Positions 21,804-34,202 are shown, counted from the first letter of the stretch. The stretch is 64,000 nucleotides of DNA from Ctenosaura bakeri (GCA_948474755.1 CAOLHI010000358.1:310001-374000), one strand, 5' to 3'. Program-made: numbers and translations. The notes: a model not told the origin generated them from the letters alone.

Positions 21804-21965
21804 TTTCTAAGAACATAGAAAGTTACTTTGCATTAAGTGAGACCATTGGTCCATTAATCTCACAATTGTTCCTCTGACTGACAGCATCTCTTTCAGTGAG
21901 GGTTTTTTCCTACCTCTCTATGGAGACCCCTGGTATTCTTCCACCTTTGGTCTTCCATCCAAGGA
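21804..21965 (-). repeat. tRNA-related SINE, degenerate
   Basis: 'agttactttgcattaagtgagaccattggtccatt' followed by 'tgacagcatctctttcagtgag' and 'ggagacccctgg' matches the same repeat as 55495-55690. The tRNA-like head is lost. Confidence 0.6.
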
Positions 21966-22329
21966 TTTAACAAGGATTGTTGGAGGTGTAATACTGTTAA
22001 TGCTTCTTTAACCCATATATGTTTTCAAAATGCCCCGTGGTTGCCTTATTCTGGAGGGAAGTAATTACACAAATACATTTGGTACTAGAAAGTTCTTTAG
22101 TTTCAGTGATGCAAATATTCTTTTAAACTATTTACTGTTGTACCAGTGGCAATATCCTAGAAGTAATATATTGTCATTTACTTCTGTGTAAATTCTGAAA
22201 TGAGATGCACATTTACTGATTAAAAATGTATAAATAATTGGAAAAATATAAAAGCACGTTAAACACAACAACATTAAAACCACTGTAAAAGTAACAGTTA
22301 AAACCACTTAAAAAAACTACAATTTAAAA
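21966..22329. other. Gene-free stretch, nothing recognised
   Basis: AT-rich; ends in a run rich in 'aaaaccac' units at 22255-22320 with no clear repeat identity. Confidence 0.4.
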
Positions 22330-23690
22330 TCATGTACATGTACACTTGAAATAAATTAGTTCCCAAAAGCTTCCATAAAAATCCATGTTTTGACTTGGTG
22401 CTGAAAAGAAGTCAACAATGGCACCAGTTGGACGTTCAAGGGGAAGGCATTCCACATTTGGGTCCCACAGCCAAGAAGGCTCTCTCCCATATCCTTCAAT
22501 TTTGTATGGCCCCCACTGGTGGGACACGGAGAAGAGCCTCTTCAGCAGACCTCAGTTTTCAGGCAGGTACATACAGGGAGAGGTACTCCTTCAATTATCG
22601 AGGTCCCAAGCCAGTTAGGGCTTTAAATGTCATCATGAGCACCTTAAATTCAGACCAGAAGTGAGTTGGCAATGAGTGCGGCTCCTTTAAGACTGGTATT
22701 ATATGTATTCCAGTCAACAATCTTGCTGCTGTAATTTGTACTAGCTGTGGCTTCCAGGTCAATTTTAAAGGGCAGCCTCACATAGAGTACGTTGCAATAG
22801 ATTAATTGGGAAGTTGTCAGTGCATGGACTACTGTGACTAAATTCTCCCTGACAGAAAAGGCCATAGCCAGTGCACCAGTCTGAACTGGTGCCAAGCATT
22901 CCTTTCCATGGAAACAGATTAAGTCTCCAATGATAAAGATGGATCTAGGAATAATCCCAAGCTATTCATCTGCTCCTTCAGGGGAATGCAAGCTCATTCA
23001 GAATAGTTTGCTCAACCAATTCCTAGACTTGAAAACCACCAGTCCACAAAACCTCTGTCTTATTAGGATTCAGCTTCAGTTTATTGGCCCACATCCAGCC
23101 TATTACAACTTCCAGGTACTGATCCAGGCCCTGAACTGTTCCAGCCAACTCCATTGACAAGGAGAAGTAGAGCTGGATGTCATCCAAATACTGATGTTGT
23201 GTGCCCTTCAAGTCATTTCCAATTTTTGGAGACCCTAAGGCAACCTATCATGGGATTTCCTGGGCCCCACCCAAAAACCCCTTACAATCTCACTTAGTGG
23301 TTTATATAAATGTTGAACAACATGGAGGACAAGATGGAACCTTGTGCCACCTCACTACTTAATGGCCATGAGACTGAACAGGAATCCCCCAATGCTATTC
23401 TCTGGAGCCAACTCCACAGATAGGAGTGAAACCACTATAACAATGCTTCCTACTTCTATCTGACAGAGCCAGTCAGATGCCATGATCAGTGACATCAAAA
23501 ACTTCTGAGAGATCAACAAGGTGACACTCCTCATGTCTTTTGCCCAGAGTAGGCCATTGGTCAGAGCTAATAAGGCTGCTTCAGTGTCCTAGTGAGCCCA
23601 GGTAATCCATTGCTTCCCAGGATGTTGTCAAACCACATGCTCAAGCACCTTGCCCCAATAGGAGATACTAGCAAATGTGATAAGAGCTAA
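22330..23690 (-). mobile_element. L2-type LINE, 3' portion with RT remnants
   Basis: On the minus strand the order is that of L2 reverse transcriptase: a D-L-S-x-x-F-D-like segment at about 23490-23530 (in reverse 'gatctctcagaagtttttgatg'), then the YxDD region degenerated to YLDDIQLYFSLS with WMWANKLKLNPNKTEVL at 23023-23211, then VVHALTTSQLIYCNVLYVRLPF at about 22740-22860, then the tail ending near 22330. Stops and frameshifts are frequent, so it is an old copy. A SINE fragment sits just upstream of the YxDD segment. Confidence 0.85.
23196..23265 (-). repeat. SINE tail inside the L2
   Basis: 'tgttgtgtgcccttcaagtcatttccaa...cctatcatgggatttcctggg' is the same SINE tail as 21612-21690. It interrupts L2 sequence that continues on both sides. 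Confidence 0.75.
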
Positions 23691-24392
23691 GCATCGGGTT
23701 TACTGGTTTTGGAGAAAAGCTCTCCCAGGCACTAACACTCTCTTTCTGCAAAACCTTACAGGTGATACATTTTAAAAACAGACAATTAGTTAAAGTAGCT
23801 CCAAAGACTAGGAAAGAAAAATAAATCAAGTTGAAGAAAAAAATTATTTCTTCAGTAAAAGACTGAAAAACATAAGCCAACAGAACAAGCTGTGTTGAAT
23901 ACAAACTATTCCTCAAAAGAAAAGATGGGAAGGATGGCACAGGTGCTAAAAACACTACTCTTGACCAAACTAAGGAGGGTAAAGATGTGCAGCCAAGCTT
24001 AAGAGACTGCAGACTAACAAACACCATGGATTCTTTCATCCTCCAATGGGAAGAAGAGTCCAGTTGGCTGAGTGGCTGAAAATCAGGGCAACAAGTTCTT
24101 TTCTTAGGGAGACTTTGTGATTCTTCCAGGTTCTTTCTGGTCTGTTTCCATGATCTCTCTCCTTTGGCATTCTTCCAGGCTCCTTCTGTCTTTCTATCTG
24201 GGGTACAAATGTGCATGTCTGCATCTGCAAGCAGGGTCATTCTTTCTGTTAGGGGAAGCTCACCTCTCTAAGTCTGTGTGTCTCTATTTAACCTTTTCCT
24301 AAGTTGGGGGCTGTTACCTTGTTCAAGGGGGCGCCGTCTGGGAAGGGCTAATGTGACTTTAATGTTATACTCTGGACTGGAAGTTCAAAAGT
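23691..24392. other. Stretch without a supported gene
   Basis: A 190-residue minus-strand open frame covers 23668-24240, but its C-terminal part overlaps the L2 edge and the protein has no recognisable motif beyond a hydrophobic run encoded by a T-rich segment. It may be internal sequence of the possible LTR element to its right. Function unknown. Confidence 0.35.
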
Positions 24393-25323
24393 TTAGATTT
24401 GAATATGACCTCTGATCATAACCTTCTGGGTACTGGAAATGACTCTTAAGTAGTCCAAGGAAATGCAAACAACAGATTTCACACATATAGGACAAAGCGA
24501 GTCTGATACAGCCATTTGCTCTCTTTCAAATCTGGATGAGATTTCCCAATATCTCTGGACAGTGCACATTACCTTACAATAGGATTTATAGCAGTCTGAA
24601 TCAGTTTTGCAAGGCTTCGATTCAGTGGAAGTGAACAAATTAGTTAAATACCGATTGCCCTCCCAAACACAGCAAGGAGCCATTTTCTTCTCATCAGGAG
24701 GAAGGGGGTTTTGGTAGGAAAGTTCCAGCTGGTGTTTGAAAATGAGGCCTGACTTCTCCAGGATGGACATGGGGTCCAGGCAGCTGATTGCCCTATCCTC
24801 CACATGCACAGACTATGGCAAGAGAAAAGTCTTTTCCTGATGCATCAAAGACTACTTGCAATGAATATTTACCAAGCATAACTCATAACACAACGGGACA
24901 GTAGTTGTCACATGACTGGGTCCAGAGAAGTCCTCTTCAAAAAAGGATGAACCACTGACTCCTCATGGTAGCGGGCACTTCCTTCTGGCACAATGGGGCA
25001 TCACCACTTCCTGGACCCACCTGAACAAGTTGCCTCTGCTAGATTTTATCAGCCAAGATGGGCAAGGGTCAAGCTTACATGTGGCGGAATGGACCAAGTT
25101 AAGCATCTTATACACAGCACCAGACCACTACAGCTGAAACTGATCTCAAGAAACCTGACCAGATGAAACAGTGGACACTTCCACAGACCACAATAACCAT
25201 GGCATCAGCTTCTGAGCAAATATGAAGAACTTTCTTTCCAAAGTGCCTGGCAAACTTGTCATAGTAGGCAACTGAGGGCTTCACTTCTGGTTTCTCTGAT
25301 CCTGATCCCAGCAGGGTCCTCAC
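24393..25323 (-). pseudogene. Unclassified coding-like remnants next to a possible LTR
   Basis: Two minus-strand open frames follow the LTR-like block at 25324-25815. The first (25108-25323) reads GSGSEKPEVKPSVAYYDKFARHFGKK. The second (24393-24809) is Cys-rich, with CCVWEGNRYLTNLF and KPCKTDSDCYKSYCK. Between them the frame is broken. Position and strand suggest the 5' internal region of a degenerate LTR retroelement, but no capsid, protease or RT motif was seen. The sequence 'tgtaaggtaatg' just after the Cys cluster also resembles a splice donor, so a host or processed exon cannot be excluded. Confidence 0.3.
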
Positions 25324-25815
25324 TATTGGGGATATTGAGAGACTTTGGTAATGAGACTCTCAATCAGCAGAGTAATTGCACAAAAACAGAAGTTGAACAG
25401 ATCACCAGTCCCACTTCTTTAACTCCACCCAAAACACACTTAATCTAGCTCAAAATAAACACAAAACAGTTTGGTTAAAAATATAAAAGAGTTTACTCAC
25501 AAAATCTTGTGCATGGTTTACACAGGTTCAATTCTTGAGGGAGGTAGGAAGAAAAATAAGCACTCACATGCTTGCTGCTAATGATCCCTGTTAGGAAAAT
25601 CTCAGAGCATGCTTTCAGGTCAAAAGGCAAAGACAAAAGGGAGGAGTAAGTGGCAAGAGAACCTTTTAAAAACAAAGGAATGTGTATGTGCTGGAGGAAG
25701 AGGTGTTAACCAACAAACAGGAAGTTTTCTCTCTAGGCTATCTCTCTATGCTTACAATAGACATGCAAACAAACTAGCCAGTTAATTAGGCATGCAAAGG
25801 TTGCTATTCCCAACA
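25324..25815 (-). mobile_element. Possible LTR, minus strand
   Basis: On the minus strand the block starts TGTTGGGAATA (25815 downward) and ends TATCCCCAATA (25324), termini that are inverted copies with two mismatches. The length of 492 bp, and the coding-like sequence that follows on the same strand, suit a 5' LTR. A second LTR was not found downstream and no primer-binding site is clear, so this is tentative. Confidence 0.45.
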
Positions 25816-26865
25816 CTCACAAATTGGAACAACTTTGCTGGATGGTATGTTGAGGATGCAAGAGTGGAGGCATAATATGACTTTTTTTGCCTACCTCATT
25901 GCTGCATAAGCACAATAAAGAGTTTTTACTGATCTATGGTCATAGTTAATCTGTGATCTATGCCACCTGAACTCTAGCTGTTGTTCTGCCTATTCACAAA
26001 CATACTCCAAAACTGGTATGGACCTTGAAACTTGCCATTCAGGTACACAAAAGAAGTGTAAAATGATTTCCTACCTTTCCAGTCTGATTAAATTCATCAT
26101 CATACCATGTAAGTTATATTCCTTATCCTATCTTTCCATTCAGTTTCCCCCACTTAGTACAAATGCACATTGGTGCAGCTGTTAATAAGTGTGCAGTTAA
26201 TTCTCCATCTTGACTCCACTATCTCTTTTACATAGCAAAATCATATTATTAATGAATTCAGTGGCAAAATGTAATTTGTCATATTTTTAATGTCTTCCAA
26301 AATAGAAAGCCAAAATTATCTTAATCAATAAGCATGACCAAAATACATGATAAATATCTGCATCTGTTGCTTCACATCTTCAGTAGTTATCTGTATCTCT
26401 TGAGGAGATTGCATTCATGGAGCCAGATACTATCGACAATGTAATTTATAAAATCTTCCTCCAAAGTTCTGGCACAATGCAACTGAAGATACATATTTCC
26501 AAAACTATTTTCAGCTGTCTAAAGTTAGTTTCCCACTTAATCTGAATTATGTCTTAGAGTTTCCCTAATAATTTATGCAAGTTACTCAGTACTCTTACTT
26601 GGTCATTCCTAAGAAGTAACTCAAATTGTTCAAAATTTAATTACTTATAACCATAGGTCATCACAATGTATAAATAAAGAGGTTATACAAATATTAAATC
26701 ATGATGCTAAAATATGATATTACACAGAATTTTCAAAACCATTTCTAATGCTACTAAGCTCACCTATAGGTATTAAAATATACAAAATGAAGTCACAGAG
26801 CAGTAAAACGTCAAACTTTTAGGAGTGCCTTATATAAAGCATGAGCTTTAGCTAATGTCATTAAG
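25816..26865. other. Gene-free AT-rich stretch
   Basis: No open frame, repeat family or inverted repeat recognised. Confidence 0.45.
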
Positions 26866-27066
26866 GGCCTTTCTGCACTACATTGTTATAATGTTATTAT
26901 TCCACTTTCAACATCCTATGGAATCCTGGAGTTTGCAGTTTAGGGAGGGGCATTTAGAATTCTCAGTCAGAGAACTCTTTGGCTTCAGTAAATTACAAAC
27001 CCCAGAATTCCTTAGGATGTTGAAAGTGGAATAATAGCACTATAACACTGTAGAGCAGAAATGGCC
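26866..27066 (+). mobile_element. Hairpin MITE, GGCC-ended family
   Basis: It runs from ggcctttctgcactaca to agcagaaatggcc with arms containing 'attattccactttcaacatcc' and its inverse. The centre 'gggaggggcatttagaattctcagtcagag' defines the plus orientation used for this family. It lies 132 bp from the next copy. Confidence 0.92.
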
Positions 27067-27198
27067 ACAGTGTAGGGTGGAAAGGCCCTAAGAAAGTTGC
27101 AAGTGTTATAGTGATAGTAGAATCTATATTAAAAAGGAAAAAAAAGTAGATAGACCAATTATTTTTAATTGATAATTCCCCAAGGTATTTTTCTCTAA

Positions 27199-27399
27199 GG
27201 CCATTCCCACACTACACTGTTATAGTAGTATTATTCCACTTTCAACATCTTGTGGAATCCTGGGGTTTGTAGTTTAGTGAAAGATGATTAGAATTCTCAG
27301 CCAGAGAGTTCTTTGGCCTCAGTAAACTACAAACCCAAACATTCCATAAGATGTTGAAAATGGAATAACAGCACTATAACAGTGTAGTGTGGAAAGGCC
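27199..27399 (+). mobile_element. Hairpin MITE, GGCC-ended family
   Basis: Starts ggccattcccacactacac and ends agtgtggaaaggcc, with the shared arms. The flanking trinucleotides are taa and tta, A/T only but not identical. Same orientation as the neighbour at 26866; the two are about 78-85% alike by eye, so they are independent insertions rather than a recent tandem duplication. Confidence 0.92.
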
Positions 27400-27829
27400 T
27401 TAAGTCTCTTTGACAAAGGACAACTACACAAATAGTGGGAGAAGTCCTCAACTTCATCCAGACCACAACAGCAGTAGCACAAATGATAAGGGAGCTTAGC
27501 TAATCAGCCATTCCAAATTGCAGAAGGCATTAGCTAAAACCTAGCTGTTAGCTTACTTCTTAAATAAAACTTTTCAGTTTTAAACAGGTAGTCTTTTGAT
27601 CTGGAAGGTGTTTAAGTAAATTATACCCTGGGAAGATTTTAACTGAAGTGAGAGATGCCAAGTCTTCTTATAAGAACATATCACTGGCCTATAACTTAAA
27701 TTCTTCCTTTGCTGATAAATTATCTTGCTGGGAAAAATAAGTTTCTGAAAAGCCAAATTTATGAAGACACGATATTATGATGCCAGGCATTATCTTTTGA
27801 GGAGCTAAGAGCCATCTGTTCCTGAAAAC
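27400..27829. other. Gene-free stretch, nothing recognised
   Basis: Possibly the 3' continuation of the LINE fragment at 27830-28200, but I could not identify motifs. Confidence 0.35.
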
Positions 27830-28200
27830 AAAGTTTTGCTAGTTGACTTTCTGGCATTCCTTGTAATCTTAACCAGAAATTATAGATAAACAGACAGATC
27901 TTCATGAGCCAGGATTGTGATCCCATTTCCAGCTGCAAGTGCTATACCGGAGGATATCATGCACTTCCCAAAACAGTTCTTAAAATTCTATTCTGGGTGC
28001 CATCCAAGTCTGCAGTAACTTAAAAGCCCCAAATCTCAGATCTGTGCAACACCTGTGACTGGAGTTTCTGCTTAATTAAATCCAAAATTAGGGAAACCTG
28101 GCTGCCTCCTGTGGTATACCAAAACTTAAGAATTGCACTTGTGAGCTGCTTAGCCTTGAATATTGTAGCCCTGACATGTGGTTACCATAAGCCAGAAGCA
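27830..28200 (-). repeat. Old LINE ORF2 C-terminal fragment, same lineage as 8.4-kb LINE
   Basis: Minus-strand translation, allowing frameshifts, gives a track of KFWYTTGG, VLHRSEIWGF, LDGTQNRILRTVLG and IYNFWLRLQG. This parallels KFFYSKGEKL, MLYGVEIWGV, LEVCQNKIFRSLL in the LINE at 12562-12800. The match is to the thumb-like region after the reverse transcriptase. The fragment is heavily mutated. Confidence 0.5.
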
Positions 28201-29639
28201 GCAAATAATATACTATATAATATAGCAATACATGGTTACCCTTTCTAAAGAAGTAACTTCTTAGATTCTCTTCAATTTCTCAGAGATCCCTCTTTTCTGA
28301 ACAACCAAGTAAGCACACACTGGACGTGCACATATTGACACGGAGCTATTTTTCTATCATTAATTTCATGTCAAATATGAAAATAAAATTTTAAAAAAGA
28401 TCTCTTAATTTTGCTAATTCTTATTTTGCCCAGCAGACAGTAGCACCTAACGGGGTAATTGGATGTAATTCCACAGTCATCTTCTGGAGCGTGAGTTTAC
28501 TTTTAAATTTATATTTTGGTCAGTATTTAAAACAATAATTGAAGGAGGCAAAGTGCAGCTAAAGTAGTTTTTTAACCCCAACAGTTAAATAAAGAGCTTT
28601 TAGCACTACTTTCCCAGCCAGGAGTTTTTAAAGTATAAAAGAGGGAGACACTACTGTTGATGCAGTATGCAGCCTTAATCCACATTCTGTACTAGGGAAA
28701 CCATTCATTTCCTCACTTATCTCACAAACCAGTCAAATAGTCTCACCACTTCATCACCTGGGAAGGGAAGCCAGATTCCTGATGGTGATTTAAACCATTG
28801 TCATGGCCCATTATGCAGGAATAAGGCACTTTGGGTGGTAGTACATAGCACCAGCAGGGGGATATTAGGGAAACCCATCTCCATTGCCAGAGAAAGTTGG
28901 CCTGTATGCTACTAAGCAACTTAGAAGCTGGCAGGCCATTTCATCTGGAGGGAGATAACTTTCACTGCTGACCTGCTTGGCTCAGGTCCAAGTTATCAGA
29001 AGGAGAACATTCTCCAATATGAACCTGCCCATATTTTGAAATCTTATAAGGAAACCACTGGCCACCCTTAGAATATCTAGTAGGAACCACAGGAGATGGT
29101 TTCTCCCTGGCTTCTCTTAGGCTCTGGAGCTATCTCCCTAGAAATGGCATCCTCCTTACTATCTTTCTGGAAGCAGGCACATCCCTTTTTATTTTGACAG
29201 GCATTTGAGAAATGACCACGCTTTGGGAAAGGGCCTTTAATAATGTGCTGTATTATCTGTTAATTGGTGTGTTGTTTTTTTTAATGGCTATGTTTTAACT
29301 GGTTCTAATTTTATGGATCATTTAATTATATTTTTCACCTTTGTATGAGATTAATTTTTAGGTATGTTTGTTTCAACTGTCATAAGCCACCTTGGGAAAC
29401 AGGTAGGCTGTCTTCCTCTTCCTTCTTCTTCTTGTCCATCCCTCCATTCGTTGCGGCATCCTGTGGCCATTTTATCTCTGCTGCCACACCACCACCTACA
29501 CTGCTGTCTCAACCACTACTGAGCTACATTAGCCAATAGGTTCGTCATATAATATTATAATTTAGAGTAGGATGGGAGGTACCACAAAAATTTGTCTGGA
29601 TTATTTAGGTTATTATTAAATTGCCCTACAACATAATTT
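28201..29639. other. Gene-free stretch
   Basis: No gene recognised. The piece at about 28435-28500 (with 'cagacagtagcacctaac' and 'aattggatgtaattcc') looks unusually undecayed next to its surroundings; this is a subjective impression. Confidence 0.35.
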
Positions 29640-29785
29640 GAAATCTCATGTAGCAATAAGCAGAGGCTGGATGGCCACCTGTTGGGAATGTTTTGATGGG
29701 TGTTCCTGCATAGCAGGGGGTTGGACTCAATGGCCCCTGGGGTCTCTTCCAACTCTATTATTCTATGATTTTATGATTCTATGAG
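29640..29785 (+). repeat. CR1 3' end
   Basis: Plus-strand text 'aagcagaggctggatggccacctgttggga' and 'gggggttggactcaatggcc' followed by 'ctattattctatgattttatgattctatgag' is the CR1 3' UTR plus terminal repeats. Only the last ~145 bases are retained. Confidence 0.9.
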
Positions 29786-32389
29786 ATAAAGTGCTAGTTG
29801 AATAATCTACTATCAAATCAATTAAATGCAAGCACACCTAAAATTATGGAATGGACAAAACCTGGCAGATGTATCCTAGAATTTCCTAACCCTCCCCCCA
29901 AGTGAGTTTGTTTTCTGCATTTAGTCATAGTCATTTAGTCATTCACTCACAGAAATTTATGAGTGATTAATTTCAGTGTTAAAATTCCATTGAATTGTCT
30001 GGAGAAGCTGATGAATTCTCACACTTGGGTATAATCTTTGTTTGAAACAGATGGCTTGCCTGATGTTAAGGCAATTTTTGAGAAGAAAAATACTTGTTCC
30101 AAAAAAGTGTAAGTTTAACAAACTGAAGAACTGGCCACATTTTACTTCTTCAGAAGATTTGAGCATGATTCTTGGCCAAACTGCTGAATCAAATCACAGA
30201 TCTGATTACTCTCACACCATTTGTTTACAAAATAGGAGGAAAAAATTAGCAAAGAAATAAGTGGTTTCCCATAAAATGCCCAGTTTTTCTCAATATCTCC
30301 TTAGATTTCATCTTCTTAAAAAGATCCATGAAAATAAGCTTTTTGATGGCCTTTCTAATCCCTTAAGGATTTCACAGTTGTCTATTTTCTCTATCTCTGT
30401 CCTGCTTCACTTCATCAGGCTATACTGAAATTTTAAATAAAGCATTCTTCTCTAGATTTGAAACTGTGCCACTAAATCTTTTTCCATCCCTGGCTTTTAC
30501 AATAGATAGGGAACCCTGTGGATCCTGTGATGGACATTACTCTCATCAGCTGCATCAGGTGTAGTAGTTATGAAATTAAAGATTGTCTGCTGGAAAGGAA
30601 TAAATCAGACTTTGGTTCAGGAATGGGAAAGTGTGATCCACAAGATATTACTAATCTGAAGCTTCTATCATTCTGGGGTGTAGCTGCAGTGGGGCAAAAT
30701 AAGGGCTTTGCACTCCAAATTAGAATTCTGCCATTCCAAATGAAATTTTTCTAACATTCCAGAGGCAAATATTGAAATTAATTTACACCTCAAACTGTCA
30801 CATTTCCTATATTTACATTCCTCTGTAAACTTTGCCTGTCCCCTTGTTTTGGATGTGTAAATTATATTTCTAAATGTTCAACAAAAGTTTTAAGTTATTG
30901 CAATGCTAGGAATTTGGAGACTGCAGGAAATTTCATTTTGGGAAGCATATTTCTTATTGGAAGGAGCAATGCCCTCACTTTGCCTCCCTGGTAGCTTTGA
31001 GAGTTAGGGTAAAAAATGCCCTGTCTCCCTTAATCTGTGGCCATTATTGTTTATCTTGTGTAGGACACATTAGGTAGACCATGAGTTGCACTGGGTTCCA
31101 TAAAGTTCAAGTATAAAGTGCGCATGTTACACTACATTTTTTTAAATCAGAATTTGCCCAAATTCATAGCACAAAGATTCAAATTTATAGGAAAAACAAG
31201 GCTGACAAATCCCAGAATTTCCCCCAAATTCATAAGTTTCAAATGGGAAAGATAGCGAACCTGACAGATGTGCCCATCTTGAGTCCCTGCCCATAGGTTT
31301 TGCAAACTAGTGATTGGAACAAGTCTTGGTATTGGATGAAGAAGATATGAAACATAATATGGGATACACAACACAAATGAGAACCGGTAGGGAATATCCT
31401 TTAGAAAGTTTTGGACTAAGACTAAAGACTTAGAATGTTGAATCCCCATTTGATCCTGAGTGCATGAATCCCCATTTGGTCAATGAATGGATGGGGATCC
31501 ACTCGTGAGTGAATGAACCCACACTGTGTGACTTCAGACCAATTACTATCTCTCAGCATGTTCAGTCAGAAAGCATTGTTATAAGGATCAGTTGACTGAG
31601 AGAGAACAACTAGGTATACAATTCTGGGAGGAAGCACAAATAAATATGTAAGAAATAAACAAAGAAGTATAAGGTTGCAAAGAGCTAAGTGGCAGTGGAA
31701 AGACTGAAAAGGGTTTTATAAAAGATGTTGGTTGTAAAGAGGAGGATGTCGAAGTAAAAGTACATTGGCAATGAGGGGCTTTTCAGGTCATGGAAGTAAC
31801 ATGCTAGAGCCTGAAAGGAAAGTACAAGAAAGGAAAGCAAGAGAGGTAACCCATGCTGGCCCAATGGTTTTTACTGCCTGTAGTAAAGAACAAGTTGATG
31901 TCTTGTTTTATTCCACATAGAAGAACTGACTGACATTTTAATCTTTCTTCAACAACTCTGTTTTCTGAAAGCCACAGGCTGGCTGTGGCACATAGCTCTC
32001 TCCTCCTGCACCTTGCTTCTGACTCCCAGCATCTACTAACTGACATGACCCACTCACTTTCCTTAACAGAAGGATGGGCATCAAGTGGGAAACACATAGC
32101 CTCTTGTTTTCTCTTGAACTGTCAAATTTGCACCAAAGAGAAAGCTACAATTTTATTTGAAAACAAGGTGCACAGTGAAAAGAACACACCTTATTTTGAA
32201 AGAGAATAAGCTGCTTCCAGAAGCCTCCAAGAAATATGATTCTTTTTAAAACAAAATGTTCAATCCCTGTAAGTACTTTTTTTTGAAACATGACAGCACA
32301 GTGATACATTTGGTGGTATGGCTTATGCTGGGCTCTTGCTATAGCTCTTATGTAATTGAGCTATGACAAGAGTATACACGCATGGTAGA
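29786..32389. other. Gene-free stretch
   Basis: No protein-like frame was found. A diverged tandem duplication based on 'gaatccccatttgatc' is at 31439-31482. Short frames of 60-100 codons lack motifs. Confidence 0.45.
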
Positions 32390-32645
32390 GGGCTGGACCC
32401 TTGGTGTCCCTTCCAACTGTAAGGCAATTTCTGCCCTACACTGTTATAGTGCTACTATTCCACTTTCAACATTCTGTGGAATTCTGGGGTTTTTAGTTTG
32501 CTGAGACCAAAGAGCTCTCTGGCTGAGAATTCTAAATGCCCCTCCCTAAACTGCAAACCCCAGAATTCCATAGGATGTTGAAAGTGGAATAATAGCACTA
32601 TAACAGTATAGGGCGGAAATGGCCAAAGATTCTATCATTCTATGA
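32390..32645 (+). repeat. CR1 3' tail split by a MITE
   Basis: 'gagggctggacccttggtgtcccttccaactg' at 32389-32420 and 'agattctatcattctatga' at 32628-32646 together form a plus-strand CR1 3' terminus. The GGCC-ended MITE between them is therefore younger. Confidence 0.8.
32423..32624 (-). mobile_element. Hairpin MITE, GGCC-ended family
   Basis: Runs from ggcaatttctgccctacac to agggcggaaatggcc; arms share 'tgttatagtgctactattccac'. Centre orientation is the reverse of the 26866 copy. Length 202 bp. Confidence 0.92.
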
Positions 32646-34031
32646 AATTTGCTGGTATGGCTTCTGATGGGTTGGGAGCTCTAATGCACAACCTCATTCC
32701 TTGGAAAATTGTCATCTTCTGGCCTAATAGTAATAGGACCAGTCCTGAAAGTAAAAGTAGATGAGTATGTGTGCAGCTTAAATGAACTAGTGGCTGAAAA
32801 TGAACTTCTTCCTGAAGGAATATGGCCAAAATCAGCAGTTTGGAAACAACAGCTCAAATATTATGCCAAAAAGTACTAAATATGGGTCATTGTCCACAAG
32901 GCTTAGCTGCTTTATTTATTTGCTTTTAAAGAAGCTGACGACCTTTTAAAAAAAACTTGTTACCACTAAATCAGGAAAAAGTTCAGGTGCTTTTTCTTTG
33001 CTGTTATTGTTCAGGTAGAGTTAAGTGACTTAAGAAGTATTACCATCAGGCAGTGCTTCTTAGAGTGAGGAATAATTTTTTCATAGGCAAGACTGCGGGC
33101 CTTCAGATTCAATCTTGGCTTTGGATCCCTTACTGAACCCCCTCATATACTCCCATAGTTGCCCAAGATGTCTTCAATAATTCGTCCCTCTGTGGATCTT
33201 TCACACATTCTACTTTCCCATTCTACTTTCTAAAAATATGCTTGAGAGCAGCTGTTCAAAAATCTATCTTTGGAGTTCAGCAATTTTTAACCCAGTGAAT
33301 TAGAACTATATATGGCCAATGATGAGGCATGAATAGAATCCATATTTCTGGTGTGCGCCAGATGGACAAACATTCTTTTATTTTCATTCTTTTTAAAGAG
33401 GGAAAGAATATGTAAGTAGAGAAAGAAATGCTTTCTTTGGACGGGGCATGTATGTTCCAGTCTAATTTCTTCTTCTGGAAGCAGTACTCTTGGCTCTCCT
33501 AGATGAGACAAATGTGTTGGGAAATTATTTATTGCTATAGTTCTTAAGTGTTTTGCGGGAAAAAATATTTCTCTTGTTCCAGACTATTTTCTGTCAGTTT
33601 CCAGCACACTAGTTAGAACATTTTATTCCCACTTTCAAATGGGTTTCTTTTTAATTCTAAGACACAGCAGAATAAAAAGGCACTATCTAGTGGAATAAAA
33701 AGGTTCTTGTTATCCTTTCTCTTTTTTGAGTTAGAGTGCATCATTGAAACAGTACTGACAACTCCATACTATAACTTTAAGGGAAAAAAATTCAGAAAGG
33801 AGAAAATTTGCCATTCAGGCCACAAGATGACCTTGGTAAACCTCTCACTTCAGAAAACTTTTGAAAACCCTAGTGAGATTCAAAAAATTTACTACAAATA
33901 GCTCCCCTATGAAATTAATGAACATAGAAGTAACAACTAGGCAAAACCCAAAAAGCTATGTTGTGAGAACTTTTGCTTTTTTAGGCCCACCTGGAAGAAC
34001 CTGAAGCAAAGATGGAAATAAGCCAGAGGCG
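32646..34031. other. Gene-free stretch, nothing recognised
   Basis: No coding region or repeat family recognised. Confidence 0.45.
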
Positions 34032-34039
34032 TGCAGAGG

Positions 34040-34202
34040 CAGAGATGTATCTAGGGTGGGGCAAGTAGAGTACATGCCCTGGGCATTAATGCCAGGGGGG
34101 CACAAAAAAGTCCTGCCAGAAGATTTAGCAGAAGCAGCCACAGAGGTAAGGATGCAATGTCAACACTTGCCCTAGGTGCTGTTTACACTAGATACACCTC
34201 TG
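34040..34202. mobile_element. Small non-autonomous hAT element
   Basis: Terminal inverted repeats CAGAGATGTATCTAG and CTAGATACACCTCTG (one mismatch) bound a 163-bp sequence. It is flanked by a perfect 8-bp duplication, tgcagagg, at 34032-34039 and 34203-34210. CAG-type ends with an 8-bp duplication are diagnostic of hAT transposition. No coding capacity. Confidence 0.88.

Noticed and set aside
23668..24240. 190-residue minus-strand open frame
   Set aside because: Overlaps the edge of an L2 and includes a low-complexity hydrophobic stretch from T-rich DNA; no family recognised. Kept only as a note in the feature list.
24600..24700. WAP-like or small disulfide-rich secreted protein
   Set aside because: The Cys spacing does not fit the WAP pattern, no signal peptide precedes it, and the upstream sequence looks like a degenerate retroelement.
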